Source: an uncultured Methanomassiliicoccales archaeon
GTDB lineage: Archaea; Thermoplasmatota; Thermoplasmata; Methanomassiliicoccales; Methanomethylophilaceae
Assembly: GCA_959597175.1 (NCBI GenBank)
Contig: CAUFXM010000001.1
Span: 236,922 to 300,921, forward strand
Reading direction: 5' to 3'
DNA length: 64,000 nucleotides
A model generated the notes under the pieces. It was given only the letters and a program-made list of their open reading frames with translations. It made no database searches and had not been told where the DNA came from. The translations under genes and the position numbers were made by a program. Positions 1 to 8,261 of the stretch are shown here, in pieces (position 1 is the first letter of the stretch; each line of letters opens with the position of its first letter).

Positions 1-53
1 ACTGCGAGCAGAGCGACCGCTACGATGACCAGACTCCTTTCAACGTTGGACAT
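1..53 (-). CDS. N-terminus of a membrane or secreted protein (partial)
   Basis: An ATG on the minus strand at 53 opens a frame that runs to the window edge and reads MSNVERSLVIVAVALLA. The short charged start followed by a hydrophobic stretch looks like a signal peptide or first membrane helix. Upstream on the same strand is an AT-rich patch (TTTAAGGACTATAA) that could be a TATA element. Only 17 residues are visible, so no family can be named. The call rests on the start codon, the hydrophobic profile and the promoter-like sequence. Confidence 0.4.
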   Translation of the reverse strand, partial: MSNVERSLVIVAVALLA

Positions 54-104
54 GTCCCGCGCCCAGCGGGTTATAGTCCTTAAATGTGATTGCCGGATGG
101 TCGG

Positions 105-899
105 TCAGCGTCTCTTCTTCTGCGCCCCCGGCTTGTACGCTTTGAGGTACTTGAGCACCGCCTGGTCGTCCTCGGAGTCGGACCACTCCGGGGTGTACCC
201 GCCCTTCATGTACTCGTTGTACCACTCGACGCACCTGTCCATGTACTCCGTCATGTCCAGCCTGGGCTTCACAACCACGTACGTGTTCTCCGGCGTGGGG
301 ACCCACTGCTTTGGACGGTCGTAGTCCGGCTCCTCCAGGAACCCAACCAGGAACACGATCCTGTCCAGCTTGGACAGCGTGGCGTAGAGGGACGCCTGCA
401 GCATGTAGGACATCGGCACGTTGGTGTAACCCCCTTCCTCGTCCCTCCACCTCTCCCTGTCGGAGGCGGTCTTGATCTCCAGGATGGAGTTCCTCTTGCC
501 GTCCAGCTGTATGTACCCGTCCACCATCCCGCCGAACACCTTCTCGTTGTGGAAGTGGTCGTAGCCGCACTGCTCCTTCGGCACCGGCTCCTCCACCGCC
601 ACCTTCGACCCGTCCGGCACGCCCAGAGGCTCCTTCAGGAGTGCGGTGCACCTGGTGCCCAGGTACTCCCTCAGCACTGGTTCGAGGATGTTGCCGGCGT
701 CGATGTACTTGTTGGCCTTGTCGCCGGGGTACAGACCGGCCAGCTCGCATGCGACCTTGAACGGGGAGGCGAACTCGCTCATCCCCAGGATCGGGGCCAC
801 CCTGGTCCCGGTGATCTTCTTGAGCCTGTACGTGTCGAATATGACGGTACGCTCATCCTCGTCGATGTCGACGATCCCTGCCCTTCCGTCGAATGCCAT
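105..899 (-). CDS. YqaJ-like PD-(D/E)XK nuclease
   Basis: This 264-residue protein looks like a YqaJ-type viral recombinase or exonuclease. The central part shows the expected order of active-site elements: a conserved GGMVDGYI with the acidic residue, ILEIKTA as the E-x-K element about 15 residues later, and YMLQASLYA with the conserved glutamine. An N-terminal ITGTRVAPILGMSEFASP matches the substrate-entry motif of the family (G-T-x-x-x-x-x-L-G). Such enzymes resect DNA ends during phage recombination and also occur in chromosomal accessory regions. No recombinase partner or other phage gene is visible nearby, so its role here is open. It ends with a basic tail (KKRR). Confidence 0.7.
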   Translation of the reverse strand: MAFDGRAGIVDIDEDERTVIFDTYRLKKITGTRVAPILGMSEFASPFKVACELAGLYPGDKANKYIDAGNILEPVLREYLGTRCTALLKEPLGVPDGSKVAVEEPVPKEQCGYDHFHNEKVFGGMVDGYIQLDGKRNSILEIKTASDRERWRDEEGGYTNVPMSYMLQASLYATLSKLDRIVFLVGFLEEPDYDRPKQWVPTPENTYVVVKPRLDMTEYMDRCVEWYNEYMKGGYTPEWSDSEDDQAVLKYLKAYKPGAQKKRR

Positions 900-1055
900 G
901 GCAGATTGAAGACTGAGGCGCGTATATAAGAGGTGGGCGTGCAGTCATGCTACCAACGTTGCGGTTCACATGTCATGTCACTGATCCGCCTACACGGAAA
1001 CGACGGCTTCCGATTGCATTCCCACCAGTGGTTCGAAGTGATGCGTTCCCTGGGA

Positions 1056-1811
1056 TCATGCCCTCATGAAGTCCTCTGTGACCTCGACTATGTTCTCGCT
1101 CCCCATGATGGGCCGGTCCGCCTTGTTGATCAGCCGGTCACGGTCCTTCTGGGATATCGCCGCATCCCTATCTATTGCCACCACGGTCCTGTATTCTCCC
1201 GCAAGGGTTCCCGCCAGCAGCAGGTTGATGATGACCTCCTTGGCCCTCTCCGAATTGTACGCCCCGAACACCAGAACGGGGCGTTCCACACCTATGAACA
1301 CGTCTGGCTCGATCGTCTCCCCTGTCTGAATGGTGATCCTCTTGCCGAACTCACACATTCCGCTCAAGTCCGAGCTCTCGAACGCAGAACGGATGTCGTC
1401 CATGAACGTGCTCGCGACGTTGCTCCTGCTCAGATGCCTCATGTCAGCCGTCTGCATGATGGCCTGGATCATGGATGCCAGAGCGGGACCTAGTTCCGGG
1501 ACAGAATCCACAGACACGTTGATCCTCTCGTCGTCCAACCTGACGTTGTTCTGACCGATGATCCTGTCCAGAAGCCTCATCCTGACATCGGTGAAGTTGT
1601 ACTCCTCGTAGGACAGCCACATCATGGTGTGGCCCTCATCCGTCAGCTTGTAGCGGCCGTCCTCCACCTTGAGCACTATGTGGAACTCGTCCCCGTCATC
1701 GTAGTACATCTCGGTATGCACCAGGAACTCGTCGGAACCGATCTCCTCCAGGTCATACACAGAGCGTATGGATGTCCTGATGTCTTCGATACGCGATGTC
1801 GTGCTGATCAC
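1056..1811 (-). CDS. DUF1828-type protein
   Basis: This 251-residue protein carries the signature of the DUF1828 family near residues 30-75, where an acidic patch (YYDDGDEFHIVLKVEDG) leads into YKLTDEGHTMMWL. The rest is a helical middle and an alpha/beta C-terminal part (PVLVFGAYNSERAKEVII) resembling the DUF1829 region that often follows. The molecular function is unknown. The family is found in accessory regions, frequently next to a small partner gene. Here the start overlaps the stop of the upstream gene (DUF6978-like) by four bases, so the two are translationally coupled. A toxin-antitoxin or defence role is inference from that context only. Confidence 0.6.
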   Translation of the reverse strand: MISTTSRIEDIRTSIRSVYDLEEIGSDEFLVHTEMYYDDGDEFHIVLKVEDGRYKLTDEGHTMMWLSYEEYNFTDVRMRLLDRIIGQNNVRLDDERINVSVDSVPELGPALASMIQAIMQTADMRHLSRSNVASTFMDDIRSAFESSDLSGMCEFGKRITIQTGETIEPDVFIGVERPVLVFGAYNSERAKEVIINLLLAGTLAGEYRTVVAIDRDAAISQKDRDRLINKADRPIMGSENIVEVTEDFMRA

Positions 1812-2311
1812 CCCTCCATGTCATCTTTCCTGTCCGCGACGCCTCTGCGGAAACTGATGTTCGCCATCTCCAGGAACGCCCTGATCGCCCCGTCGAGGTC
1901 ATTGTAGCTGTCGGTGGATACCGCGTAGCCGTCAGGATGGGACGTCCTCCTCTGATACCTCTCGGTCATCCTGTGAATATGCGGCCCGTGCACCACATCG
2001 CCCTCGATGCGGTTCCTGTGCTTGCCGTGATTCCCGTTAAGACGCAGTACGACTTTATCGTTCTTATCGAAATCCCTGTAGACGAGGATTACGGAGAAGT
2101 TCGAGGGCCTGTCGACAGACTGCCTTATGAGCATGAAGCACTCGTACCCTTCGCATTCGAGTCTCACCTTCTTGATCAGATTGCTTCCCTTCTCGGAGAA
2201 CGACATGTCCTCCAGGTTCACCCTCCTCCCGATGTACTTCGGCTCTCTGATGATGCTGTCGATGAGCGCATCGGAAAGCACACTCCCCCCATCCACCATC
2301 CACTTCACCAC
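1808..2311 (-). CDS. DUF6978-like partner protein
   Basis: This 167-residue protein precedes the DUF1828-type gene and overlaps it by four bases. Recognisable parts are an N-terminal EPKYIGRRVNLED segment, a beta-rich core (FMLIRQSVDRPSNFSVILVY) and a conserved histidine/arginine block, NGNHGKHRNRIEGDVVHGPHIHRMTE split over two strands. This His-rich block is what I recall from DUF6978 proteins paired with DUF1828 proteins. The furthest start is a GTG at 2311; an ATG at 2299 is an alternative. The function is unknown. The conserved pairing suggests the two proteins act together, perhaps as a two-gene stress or defence module. Confidence 0.5.
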   Translation of the reverse strand: MVKWMVDGGSVLSDALIDSIIREPKYIGRRVNLEDMSFSEKGSNLIKKVRLECEGYECFMLIRQSVDRPSNFSVILVYRDFDKNDKVVLRLNGNHGKHRNRIEGDVVHGPHIHRMTERYQRRTSHPDGYAVSTDSYNDLDGAIRAFLEMANISFRRGVADRKDDMEG

Positions 2312-2724
2312 TGGGGATCGGTTGTTTTCTGGGGATGATCGGACGCGGAGGAGGCCGGTTCGATGACCATCATGATACGTGGGTCAACCCTATCGGCCGT
2401 TCTGCGGTTGTTCTCCGCCATGCGTGTCTGGTTCATACCCCATCCGAGCCGGGCGTCGACTACTTTAATGGATCACCGTACAGGCACAGTGACTCGAAGA
2501 TGAGGTTACATTGCCACCGATGCATCGGATTAGCTGTCAACACTCATTATATGCATTCTTAAAAGAAGTAAGAACGTCCGTCGTTTCTGAAACGTCTTGA
2601 ATCAATTCACATGACAAGTCCTGCCATTATATCATGGGTCTACGATGTGTATTGTTAGTAGTAGATGAATGCCGTGGCTGACCCAAGTTCGATTCCAACC
2701 TCCAAACGCTGATCTCCATCGAAA
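2312..2724. other. Intergenic region without a recognised gene
   Basis: About 410 bases separate the DUF6978-like start from the end of the next minus-strand gene. The right half (2460-2660) is AT-richer than the surroundings and contains possible TATA elements (ACTTTAATGG near 2462, ATTATATGCATTC near 2545). A short stretch near 2693 resembles a tRNA T-arm but has no matching stems. I see no convincing coding frame or complete RNA. Confidence 0.5.
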
Positions 2725-3300
2725 TTAGATCTTCCTCAGGATAGCGCTGACCCACTCCACTCCCCTGGCGTCGGTCTCCGTCTTGACTTCCACCACTGAG
2801 AACCCACTGGACTCGGCCAGCTCCTCCATCGACGACTCGGTCATGTCTGTGTACCACCTGCCGTCGCGGAACCCCTCGGAGTCACCCTTCTTGAACGAGG
2901 CGAACAGGATCCCGTCATGCCTCAGCGACCTGTGAACAAGCCCCATCACCGCCGCCAGCTCCCTCCTGGGGAGATGGAGCAGCGAGGCGCACGCCCAGAC
3001 GCCGTCGAATTCGTCCACGTAGTCGAGGTCGCGGAACAGCAGCCACCTCACCGGCCTTCCGGTGTTCCTCTCGGCCACGGCGCACATCCCCGACGACCCG
3101 TCGACGGCGGTCACATCGAACCCCCTCTCCATGAGGGCGAGCGTGTCCCTCCCCGAACCGCATCCGAGATCCAGTATCTTCGATCCTTTGGGCAGGCGGG
3201 AGGCGAAATCGTCGCGGGAGGCCGACACGTCGTTCCCGAAGGTGGTGTCGGAGTACCCCTGCGGGTCCGAGTCGTAGAAGCCGATGGTTCTGTCGTCCAT
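2725..3300 (-). CDS. Class I SAM-dependent methyltransferase
   Basis: This is a compact 191-residue methyltransferase with a Rossmann SAM-binding fold. Motif I is ILDLGCGSGRDTLALMERG near residues 45-63, followed by the acidic strand-2 end VTAVDGS and a motif IV-like FDGVWACASLLHLPR. It resembles small methyltransferases of the TehB/UbiE type; the substrate cannot be told from sequence. I chose the ATG at 3300 because the conserved fold begins directly after it and longer versions only add low-complexity sequence overlapping the divergent gene. The stop is TAA. It faces away from the DUF1847 gene, with a short shared promoter gap. Confidence 0.75.
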   Translation of the reverse strand: MDDRTIGFYDSDPQGYSDTTFGNDVSASRDDFASRLPKGSKILDLGCGSGRDTLALMERGFDVTAVDGSSGMCAVAERNTGRPVRWLLFRDLDYVDEFDGVWACASLLHLPRRELAAVMGLVHRSLRHDGILFASFKKGDSEGFRDGRWYTDMTESSMEELAESSGFSVVEVKTETDARGVEWVSAILRKI

Positions 3301-3357
3301 GCGGTGCCATGGATGACTACACAAATCAACATATTGCTCGGAGACCACTCCGAACCC

Positions 3358-4023
3358 ATGGAAGAGCGCAGGCGCACGTGCATAGACTGCGGGACCAAGG
3401 GCTGCGACGGAAACGGTCAGAGGAGGCCGTCCTTCTGCCTCACGGACTCCATTCCAGAGGCGGATCTGGAGGAATCCCTCGAACACTACAGGGACGGGGA
3501 GGAGGCGGAGATACTCAGGGCCGCCGCCTCCGTCGAGCATGACGGGTACCTCAGATGGTGCCGCGTGAGGGAGACCATGGAGTTCGCTAAGCGGATGGGC
3601 TACCGCAGGATAGGGATCGCCACCTGCGTGGGCCTGCTGAGGGAATCCAGGACGCTGGCCTCCATCCTCAGGGCCAACGGCTTCGAGGTTTTCGGCGTAT
3701 CCTGCAAGGCCGGGATGGTTCCGAAGACCGACGTGGGCATCGACCCCGTTTGCTGCGAGGTCGGACCCAACACCTGCAACCCCGTGCTCCAGGCGATCAC
3801 CCTCAACCGCGAGAGGACGGACCTCAACATCGTTGTAGGTCTATGCGTGGGCCACGACAGCCTGTTCTACAGGAACTCCGACGCCCCTGTGACAACGCTT
3901 GTGGCGAAGGACAGGGTCCTGGCCAACAACCCCGCCGGCGCGCTGTACACCGCGGGCTCATACTACGCCGGCCTTGAGCTTCCCCTCGAGAACGACCCGT
4001 CGGAGAGACAACGGAGGCCTTGA
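3358..4023 (+). CDS. DUF1847 cysteine-rich protein
   Basis: This 221-residue protein matches the DUF1847 family, a group of predicted metal-binding proteins common in anaerobic bacteria and archaea. It starts with a cysteine cluster (CIDCGTKGC), then has the family segments RIGIATCVGLLRES, GVSCKAGMV, CCEVGPNTCNPVLQA and VGLCVGHDSLF. The many conserved cysteines suggest a bound metal or iron-sulfur centre. No reaction has been established. The ATG at 3358 puts the first CxxC near the N-terminus. An in-frame ATG at 3313 would add 15 residues but leaves only 12 bases to the divergent methyltransferase. Confidence 0.75.
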   Translation: MEERRRTCIDCGTKGCDGNGQRRPSFCLTDSIPEADLEESLEHYRDGEEAEILRAAASVEHDGYLRWCRVRETMEFAKRMGYRRIGIATCVGLLRESRTLASILRANGFEVFGVSCKAGMVPKTDVGIDPVCCEVGPNTCNPVLQAITLNRERTDLNIVVGLCVGHDSLFYRNSDAPVTTLVAKDRVLANNPAGALYTAGSYYAGLELPLENDPSERQRRP

Positions 4024-4031
4024 CTTCCGTC

Positions 4032-4301
4032 ATGGTCATGTGCATCCATTTCCGAGACCGATCGCGAGATGAATGTGTGGAAACGATGATCTGCGTGCAC
4101 TGCAGGACGCATCGAGACGGCGGGAGGCTGTGCCCAGCACGCTCGGAGCTTCGCGACTGCGCCTTATCCCGAATCGACGGATGCGCCACACACTGCTACC
4201 GCCCGGGGATGCGGGGGTCCTTCAGTACCGTCATGATGCACAGCGGCCCCAGGATGATGCTGCATCACCCGGCGATGACGGTCGGGCACACGACATCATG
4301 A
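4032..4301 (+). CDS. Shortened nitrous oxide-stimulated promoter family protein
   Basis: The 89-residue product resembles the family annotated as nitrous oxide-stimulated promoter proteins (YgbA-like). Matching pieces are ECVETMICVHCRTH at the start, LCP, ALSRIDGC, THCYRPGMR and the diagnostic VMMHSGPRMMLHHP near the end. Compared with my memory of the family, about 14 residues between ALSRIDGC and THCYRP are missing. These normally hold a Cys-x-x-Cys, and another cysteine after LCP is also absent. It may be a degenerate copy or a minimal variant. The start could be 4032 or 4038. The gene begins 8 bases after the DUF1847 stop and its end overlaps the convergent small gene by 6 bases. Confidence 0.45.
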   Translation: MVMCIHFRDRSRDECVETMICVHCRTHRDGGRLCPARSELRDCALSRIDGCATHCYRPGMRGSFSTVMMHSGPRMMLHHPAMTVGHTTS

Positions 4302-4625
4302 GCCGTCCAAAACGATCTCGTCCGAGTGCACCTTCCCTGCTAGGCGCTTGGACATGTATCCCAGCTCCAGCGACGCAGCGTATATGACCCCCATCGGGCA
4401 CAGGCAGGTGGCGGTCAGCGGCGCCCGGACTTCGGCACTGTTCATCCTGCCGTTCGCGGGGTCGATGAGGTCCATCTCGGTCACCGATCCCAGGCGGGAT
4501 GCGTACTCCATCACCTGCTGGCAGTCGGATTCTATCGAGATGTCGGCACCGTCATCCGTTCTGTTGGCGGTGACCCTGATCACCTTCCCGCAGGTGTTCA
4601 TCCTCACGGTGACCGTCGACGCCAT
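4296..4625 (-). CDS. Small conserved protein at the end of the F430 operon (DUF6951-like)
   Basis: This 109-residue protein starts 4 bases after the cfbB stop and is the last gene of the cfb operon. It has a beta-rich N-terminal half (VTVRMNTCGKVIRVTANR), a conserved cysteine region (SDCQQVMEYASRLG) and CLCPMGVIYAASLELGYMS near the C-terminus. I associate this pattern with a small uncharacterised family in methanogens (DUF6951); the assignment is from memory. Three cysteines (C12, C34 and the CLC pair) may bind a metal. Its operon position suggests a role linked to F430 or nickel handling, but that is only context. Confidence 0.6.
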   Translation of the reverse strand: MASTVTVRMNTCGKVIRVTANRTDDGADISIESDCQQVMEYASRLGSVTEMDLIDPANGRMNSAEVRAPLTATCLCPMGVIYAASLELGYMSKRLAGKVHSDEIVLDGS

Positions 4626-4629
4626 CCAA

Positions 4630-5976
4630 TCAGCTCCTGGAACCCTGGATGAGCCCCACGGCCTTGCCGATCCAGTCCCTCTCCGAGAGAGCGTGCTGGT
4701 GCATGTACGAGCCGATGGAGTTCCCCCTTACCAGGCCGTCCATGCGGTCGGCGATGCCGAGCCCCCTTCTGACGTCGAACCCGTATTCCGACCCGGGATC
4801 CGGGAACACGTCGGAGTAGTGGTACTCGTGGCCCCTGACGTTCCCTGAGAACACCGGGTTGGAGGGCTTCACGTTTGCGACCACGTAGGTGGGTCCGTGG
4901 CGGACCCCCGTCATGACGGCGTCGGCATCGAATATCCCCGACATCCCATGGACGGTCCCGTCCTTGTCCTCGATCGAGCGGCACATGGTCATCAGACCCC
5001 CGCACTCCCCTATGACGACCCTCCCCTCCCCGGAGACGTTCCTCAGGCCCTGGAGGAAGTCGGCGTTCTGCGACAGCTCGGAAGCGTGCAGCTCCGGGTA
5101 GCCCCCTCCGAGATAGTACAGGTCCGCGTCCGGGAGGGGGTCGCCGTCGGTGGGGCGGAACGTCTCGACCCTGAACCCCGAGGCCTCCAGGCACTCTATG
5201 TTCTCCCTGTAGTAGAAGCAGTAGGAGTCGTCGATCGGTACGGCCGCCCTCATCCCGCAGTCCCTCTCGGTGTAGGGGGACGACGTCGGCAGCTCCGAGG
5301 GCGACGACTCGGCTATGTCCAGGACCCTGTCCAGGTCGATGGGGTCGGTGAGCTCCTGCAGCGGCGTGATCTCGCCCTCGGCGAAGGACCTGAGCGTCCT
5401 GAGGCCGAGGTACCTCTGCTCCAGCGCCTTGTCCGGATTCTTCGGGATCATCCCCACCAGCTGGACATCCGGACAGTACCTCTCCATGGCGGTGCGCAGC
5501 TTGTCGGTGTGCTGGCGACCGGACACGTTGTTGAGGATGACCCCTGCTATGTTGACGTCCGGATCAAAGGAGCGGAAGCCGTTCACTATGGCCGCGGCGC
5601 TACGGGTCAGGGAGCGGGCGTCCACGATCAGTATCACGGGGAACCCCAGGAGCTTCGCCAGGTACGCTGTGGATCCGACGTCCTCGTCGCCCTTCAATCC
5701 CTCATATAATCCCCTGACGCCCTCTATGACGCAGATGTCCGCGTCCCTGGAGGCGTATCCCACCAGGTTCCTGATCGTGGCGTCGTCCATGAGGAACGAG
5801 TCCAGGTTCCTGGACCTCCTGCCGGTGGCGGCGGTGTGGTACATGGGGTCGATGAAGTCCGGTCCGGCCTTGAACGCCTGGACGCTCATCTTCTTCGACA
5901 GGCGGGACATCAGACCGGTGGTGATGGAGGTCTTCCCCACCCCGCTGCCCGTCCCGGCCAGGACCACGCCCTTCAT
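4630..5976 (-). CDS. cfbB: Ni-sirohydrochlorin a,c-diamide synthase
   Basis: CfbB uses ATP and glutamine to amidate the a and c side chains of Ni-sirohydrochlorin, the second step of F430 synthesis. The 448-residue protein has the CbiA/CobB layout: an N-terminal P-loop (GTGSGVGKTSI), the KAGPDFIDPMYHT substrate motif, and a C-terminal class I glutaminase domain with YYLGGGYPELHA and the nucleophile cysteine in VIGECGGLMTMC. It could be confused with the cobalamin enzyme CbiA, but a separate cbiA copy lies at 28029-29387 in the cbi operon, while this one sits between cfbD and a small gene in the cfb operon. Its start overlaps the cfbD stop by four bases. Confidence 0.92.
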   Translation of the reverse strand: MKGVVLAGTGSGVGKTSITTGLMSRLSKKMSVQAFKAGPDFIDPMYHTAATGRRSRNLDSFLMDDATIRNLVGYASRDADICVIEGVRGLYEGLKGDEDVGSTAYLAKLLGFPVILIVDARSLTRSAAAIVNGFRSFDPDVNIAGVILNNVSGRQHTDKLRTAMERYCPDVQLVGMIPKNPDKALEQRYLGLRTLRSFAEGEITPLQELTDPIDLDRVLDIAESSPSELPTSSPYTERDCGMRAAVPIDDSYCFYYRENIECLEASGFRVETFRPTDGDPLPDADLYYLGGGYPELHASELSQNADFLQGLRNVSGEGRVVIGECGGLMTMCRSIEDKDGTVHGMSGIFDADAVMTGVRHGPTYVVANVKPSNPVFSGNVRGHEYHYSDVFPDPGSEYGFDVRRGLGIADRMDGLVRGNSIGSYMHQHALSERDWIGKAVGLIQGSRS

Positions 5977-7046
5977 TCCAGCAGCTCCCTCAGGGTGTCC
6001 GCCGTCTCCAGCGGCACGATGGAGTGGGCGCCCATCACCATGGTGTGCGAGGATATCTCACCCACCGCCCATCTGCATCCCTGGTTCAGGTAGTTGGCCA
6101 GCTGCCTGGGCTGGTCGGTGATGAGGATGTCGTCCTGCCCCATGCCGGGGTATGCGTGGCAGATCCCCAGGAGAACGGTGAGGTCCGGCATGAACCCGTC
6201 CACCGCCTCCCTCATCTCCTTGCCGACGACCGCGTACTCGTCCAGTCCTCCGATTATGCGGTCGATGGTCACCCCTCTGTCCGAGAGGTCCCCGAGTATC
6301 TCGTCGCAGTAGTTCCTGATCCTGGGCAATCCTTTCTCCCTGTCCAGGTTGGCGACGAAGAGGGTCTCCCCGCCCACCTTCCCCCTGGCCCGGTCCACGG
6401 CCTCGAACATGTCCGCGAACCTGTACGCCAGCTCCTTCTTCGCATCCATCACCACGGCGACCCTCCCTCCGGAGGAGAGGACCTCCAGGATCCTCCTGCA
6501 CACGTGGAGCTTGGTCGGGCTCACCGCGGGCTCGATGTAGTCACGGGAGGCCATGCCCACGTCCTTCTCCAGCCTCGTGGCGGCCTTCATGATCGATATC
6601 TGACGGGAGCACTCGTCCGCGTCGATTATCCCGGCGTCCCTGCCGGCCTCCAGGGCCTTGATCGCCCCGCGGGTGTTGTCCCCCATGCACCCGTGGCAGT
6701 CCACCGGGAACACGTTGGCGTCTATGCCCGCCCTCCTGATGGAGCGGGCCATGTCCTCGCCTATGATCATGCTGGCGCAGGTACCGACGACCGCCACGGT
6801 AGAGGGATGGAACCTCTCCTCCACCTGCTTGAGGGTGTTGATGAGGGGCTCCTCCCCTCCGAAAACCAGGTCGTTGTCCCTCATCCCGGACGTGACCACC
6901 CTGACGCCCGCGTTCTCCAGAGGCCTGGACGCCATGAAGCTGCAGCCCGCCGGCCCGTGCTCCACGATGACGTCCACGTTCATGTCGCGGAGGGTGTACA
7001 TGGCCGCGACTATCGGGTTGGGGCGGGGGTGGATCACAGTCCTCAC
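5973..7046 (-). CDS. cfbD: Ni-sirohydrochlorin a,c-diamide reductive cyclase, catalytic subunit
   Basis: CfbD is the NifD-like subunit that, with CfbC, carries out the six-electron reduction and lactam ring closure giving 15,17(3)-seco-F430. The 357-residue product shows the expected cysteine sites for a shared iron-sulfur cluster: GPAGCSFMASRP, VVGTCASMIIGED and VDCHGCMGDNTRG. The start is a GTG at 7046 (MRTVIHPRPNP), overlapping the cfbE stop as GTGA; the homologous region begins there. It is shorter than NifD, as is normal for this family. Confidence 0.92.
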   Translation of the reverse strand: MRTVIHPRPNPIVAAMYTLRDMNVDVIVEHGPAGCSFMASRPLENAGVRVVTSGMRDNDLVFGGEEPLINTLKQVEERFHPSTVAVVGTCASMIIGEDMARSIRRAGIDANVFPVDCHGCMGDNTRGAIKALEAGRDAGIIDADECSRQISIMKAATRLEKDVGMASRDYIEPAVSPTKLHVCRRILEVLSSGGRVAVVMDAKKELAYRFADMFEAVDRARGKVGGETLFVANLDREKGLPRIRNYCDEILGDLSDRGVTIDRIIGGLDEYAVVGKEMREAVDGFMPDLTVLLGICHAYPGMGQDDILITDQPRQLANYLNQGCRWAVGEISSHTMVMGAHSIVPLETADTLRELLE

Positions 7047-8257
7047 TGGTAGGCCTCCTTGACGAACTCGACGACGAGCCTGACATCGGGCGGTATCTCC
7101 GGCCTGTTCCCGTCGCCGTCTGTCATGACCATCGGGACCCCGTAGGCCTCCACGACCCTGGCTATCCTGTCCTTGTCCATCTTGTCGCAGACCTTCCTGC
7201 TCACTGGGTCGAGGACGACCATGGCGCCGTCGAGGGCGCCCATCTGCTCCAGGCATCCGAGGGTCCTGCCGATGGAGATGTGGGAGATCCCGGGGTTCCT
7301 CTCGCGGACGACCTTCCTACCGCCCTCGTTCAGGATCTCTCCCCTTCCGGGGACCCCCCTGAACGTCTCCAGGCTGCGGAGGACCGACTCCCTCGGGACC
7401 CCCATCCTGTGGCAAACCTCCAGTGCCAGGTCCATAGCGTTGATGTACTCGGTGGCGATGTACGAGCCGTCCAGCGTTATCTCCGATGCCCCGTCGTATT
7501 CCACCGACACCCCCAGCCCCTCGCCGAGCCTGGGCTCCGATGTGATCGTTATCCTCCCGCCGTATGGGACAAGGCCGTCATGGTACCTGGACCAGAAGTC
7601 CAGCTCGTCCGCGGCCACTATGTTGACGCCGCGGTCGGTGAAGATGTCCCTCTTCGCCTCGGACGCCTTGAACGTGTTCTTCGCGATGCCGTAGTCCTCC
7701 ACCAGGTTGGTGATGCAGGCGATGTCGGCCTTCCCAGATCCCCCCAGGGACACCTCGCAGACCATCGCGTCGTAGTCCCCGGCGGGGAGGGTCATGATGT
7801 ACGGGGGCGCTATGCTCACTCTCCTGTCGATCCTGTGACCGTCGTCGGTCCACGGACCCTCGCCCCTGGACGAGTGCAGCATCACCCTCTTGCCTGAGTC
7901 GTGGAGCATCTTGGAGATGAGATAGCATGCGCTGGTCTTACCCTTCACCCCGGTGACCTCTATCCTGAACCTCCCGTCCTCGATGAACCTGCGGACGTCC
8001 CTGCTGAACGTCACGATCTCCCCGGGATCGGCATCGCCGATGAATGTCAGCGGACAGTGCTTGGGCATGACGGTCATGTCGTATTTGCCTGGAGGCACTG
8101 TGTCCGCCACCCGGACCTCCATCGCCCTGAGCTCGTCCTTCTTGGACTGGGGGCATATCCCGTAGACGTCCACGCATGTGACGTCGTCCCCCTCCGCCAG
8201 ATGCCTCCTGGCGAGTATGTCCCCTCCGTGAACCATGTCGAGTATGAGGACGCGCAT
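7043..8257 (-). CDS. cfbE: Coenzyme F430 synthase (Mur ligase family)
   Basis: CfbE is the ATP-dependent, MurD-like ligase that closes the six-membered carbocyclic ring in the last step of F430 formation. The 404-residue protein has a Mur-type ATP loop (VTGVKGKTSACYL), and the N-terminal segment MVHGGDILARRHLAEGDDV is characteristic of the methanogen family. The C-terminal part includes FRGVPGRGEIL, as in the Mur ligase third domain. It lies between cfbA (4-base gap) and cfbD (4-base overlap). Confidence 0.9.
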   Translation of the reverse strand: MRVLILDMVHGGDILARRHLAEGDDVTCVDVYGICPQSKKDELRAMEVRVADTVPPGKYDMTVMPKHCPLTFIGDADPGEIVTFSRDVRRFIEDGRFRIEVTGVKGKTSACYLISKMLHDSGKRVMLHSSRGEGPWTDDGHRIDRRVSIAPPYIMTLPAGDYDAMVCEVSLGGSGKADIACITNLVEDYGIAKNTFKASEAKRDIFTDRGVNIVAADELDFWSRYHDGLVPYGGRITITSEPRLGEGLGVSVEYDGASEITLDGSYIATEYINAMDLALEVCHRMGVPRESVLRSLETFRGVPGRGEILNEGGRKVVRERNPGISHISIGRTLGCLEQMGALDGAMVVLDPVSRKVCDKMDKDRIARVVEAYGVPMVMTDGDGNRPEIPPDVRLVVEFVKEAYQ

Positions 8258-8261
8258 GGTA

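Noticed and set aside
2685..2715. tRNA fragment or attachment site
   Set aside because: GTTCGATTC resembles a T-loop but the flanking bases do not pair and no other tRNA arm is present.
2917..3357. Long N-terminal extension of the DUF1847 protein
   Set aside because: The extra sequence is the antisense of the methyltransferase gene and is Pro/Arg/His-rich without family features.
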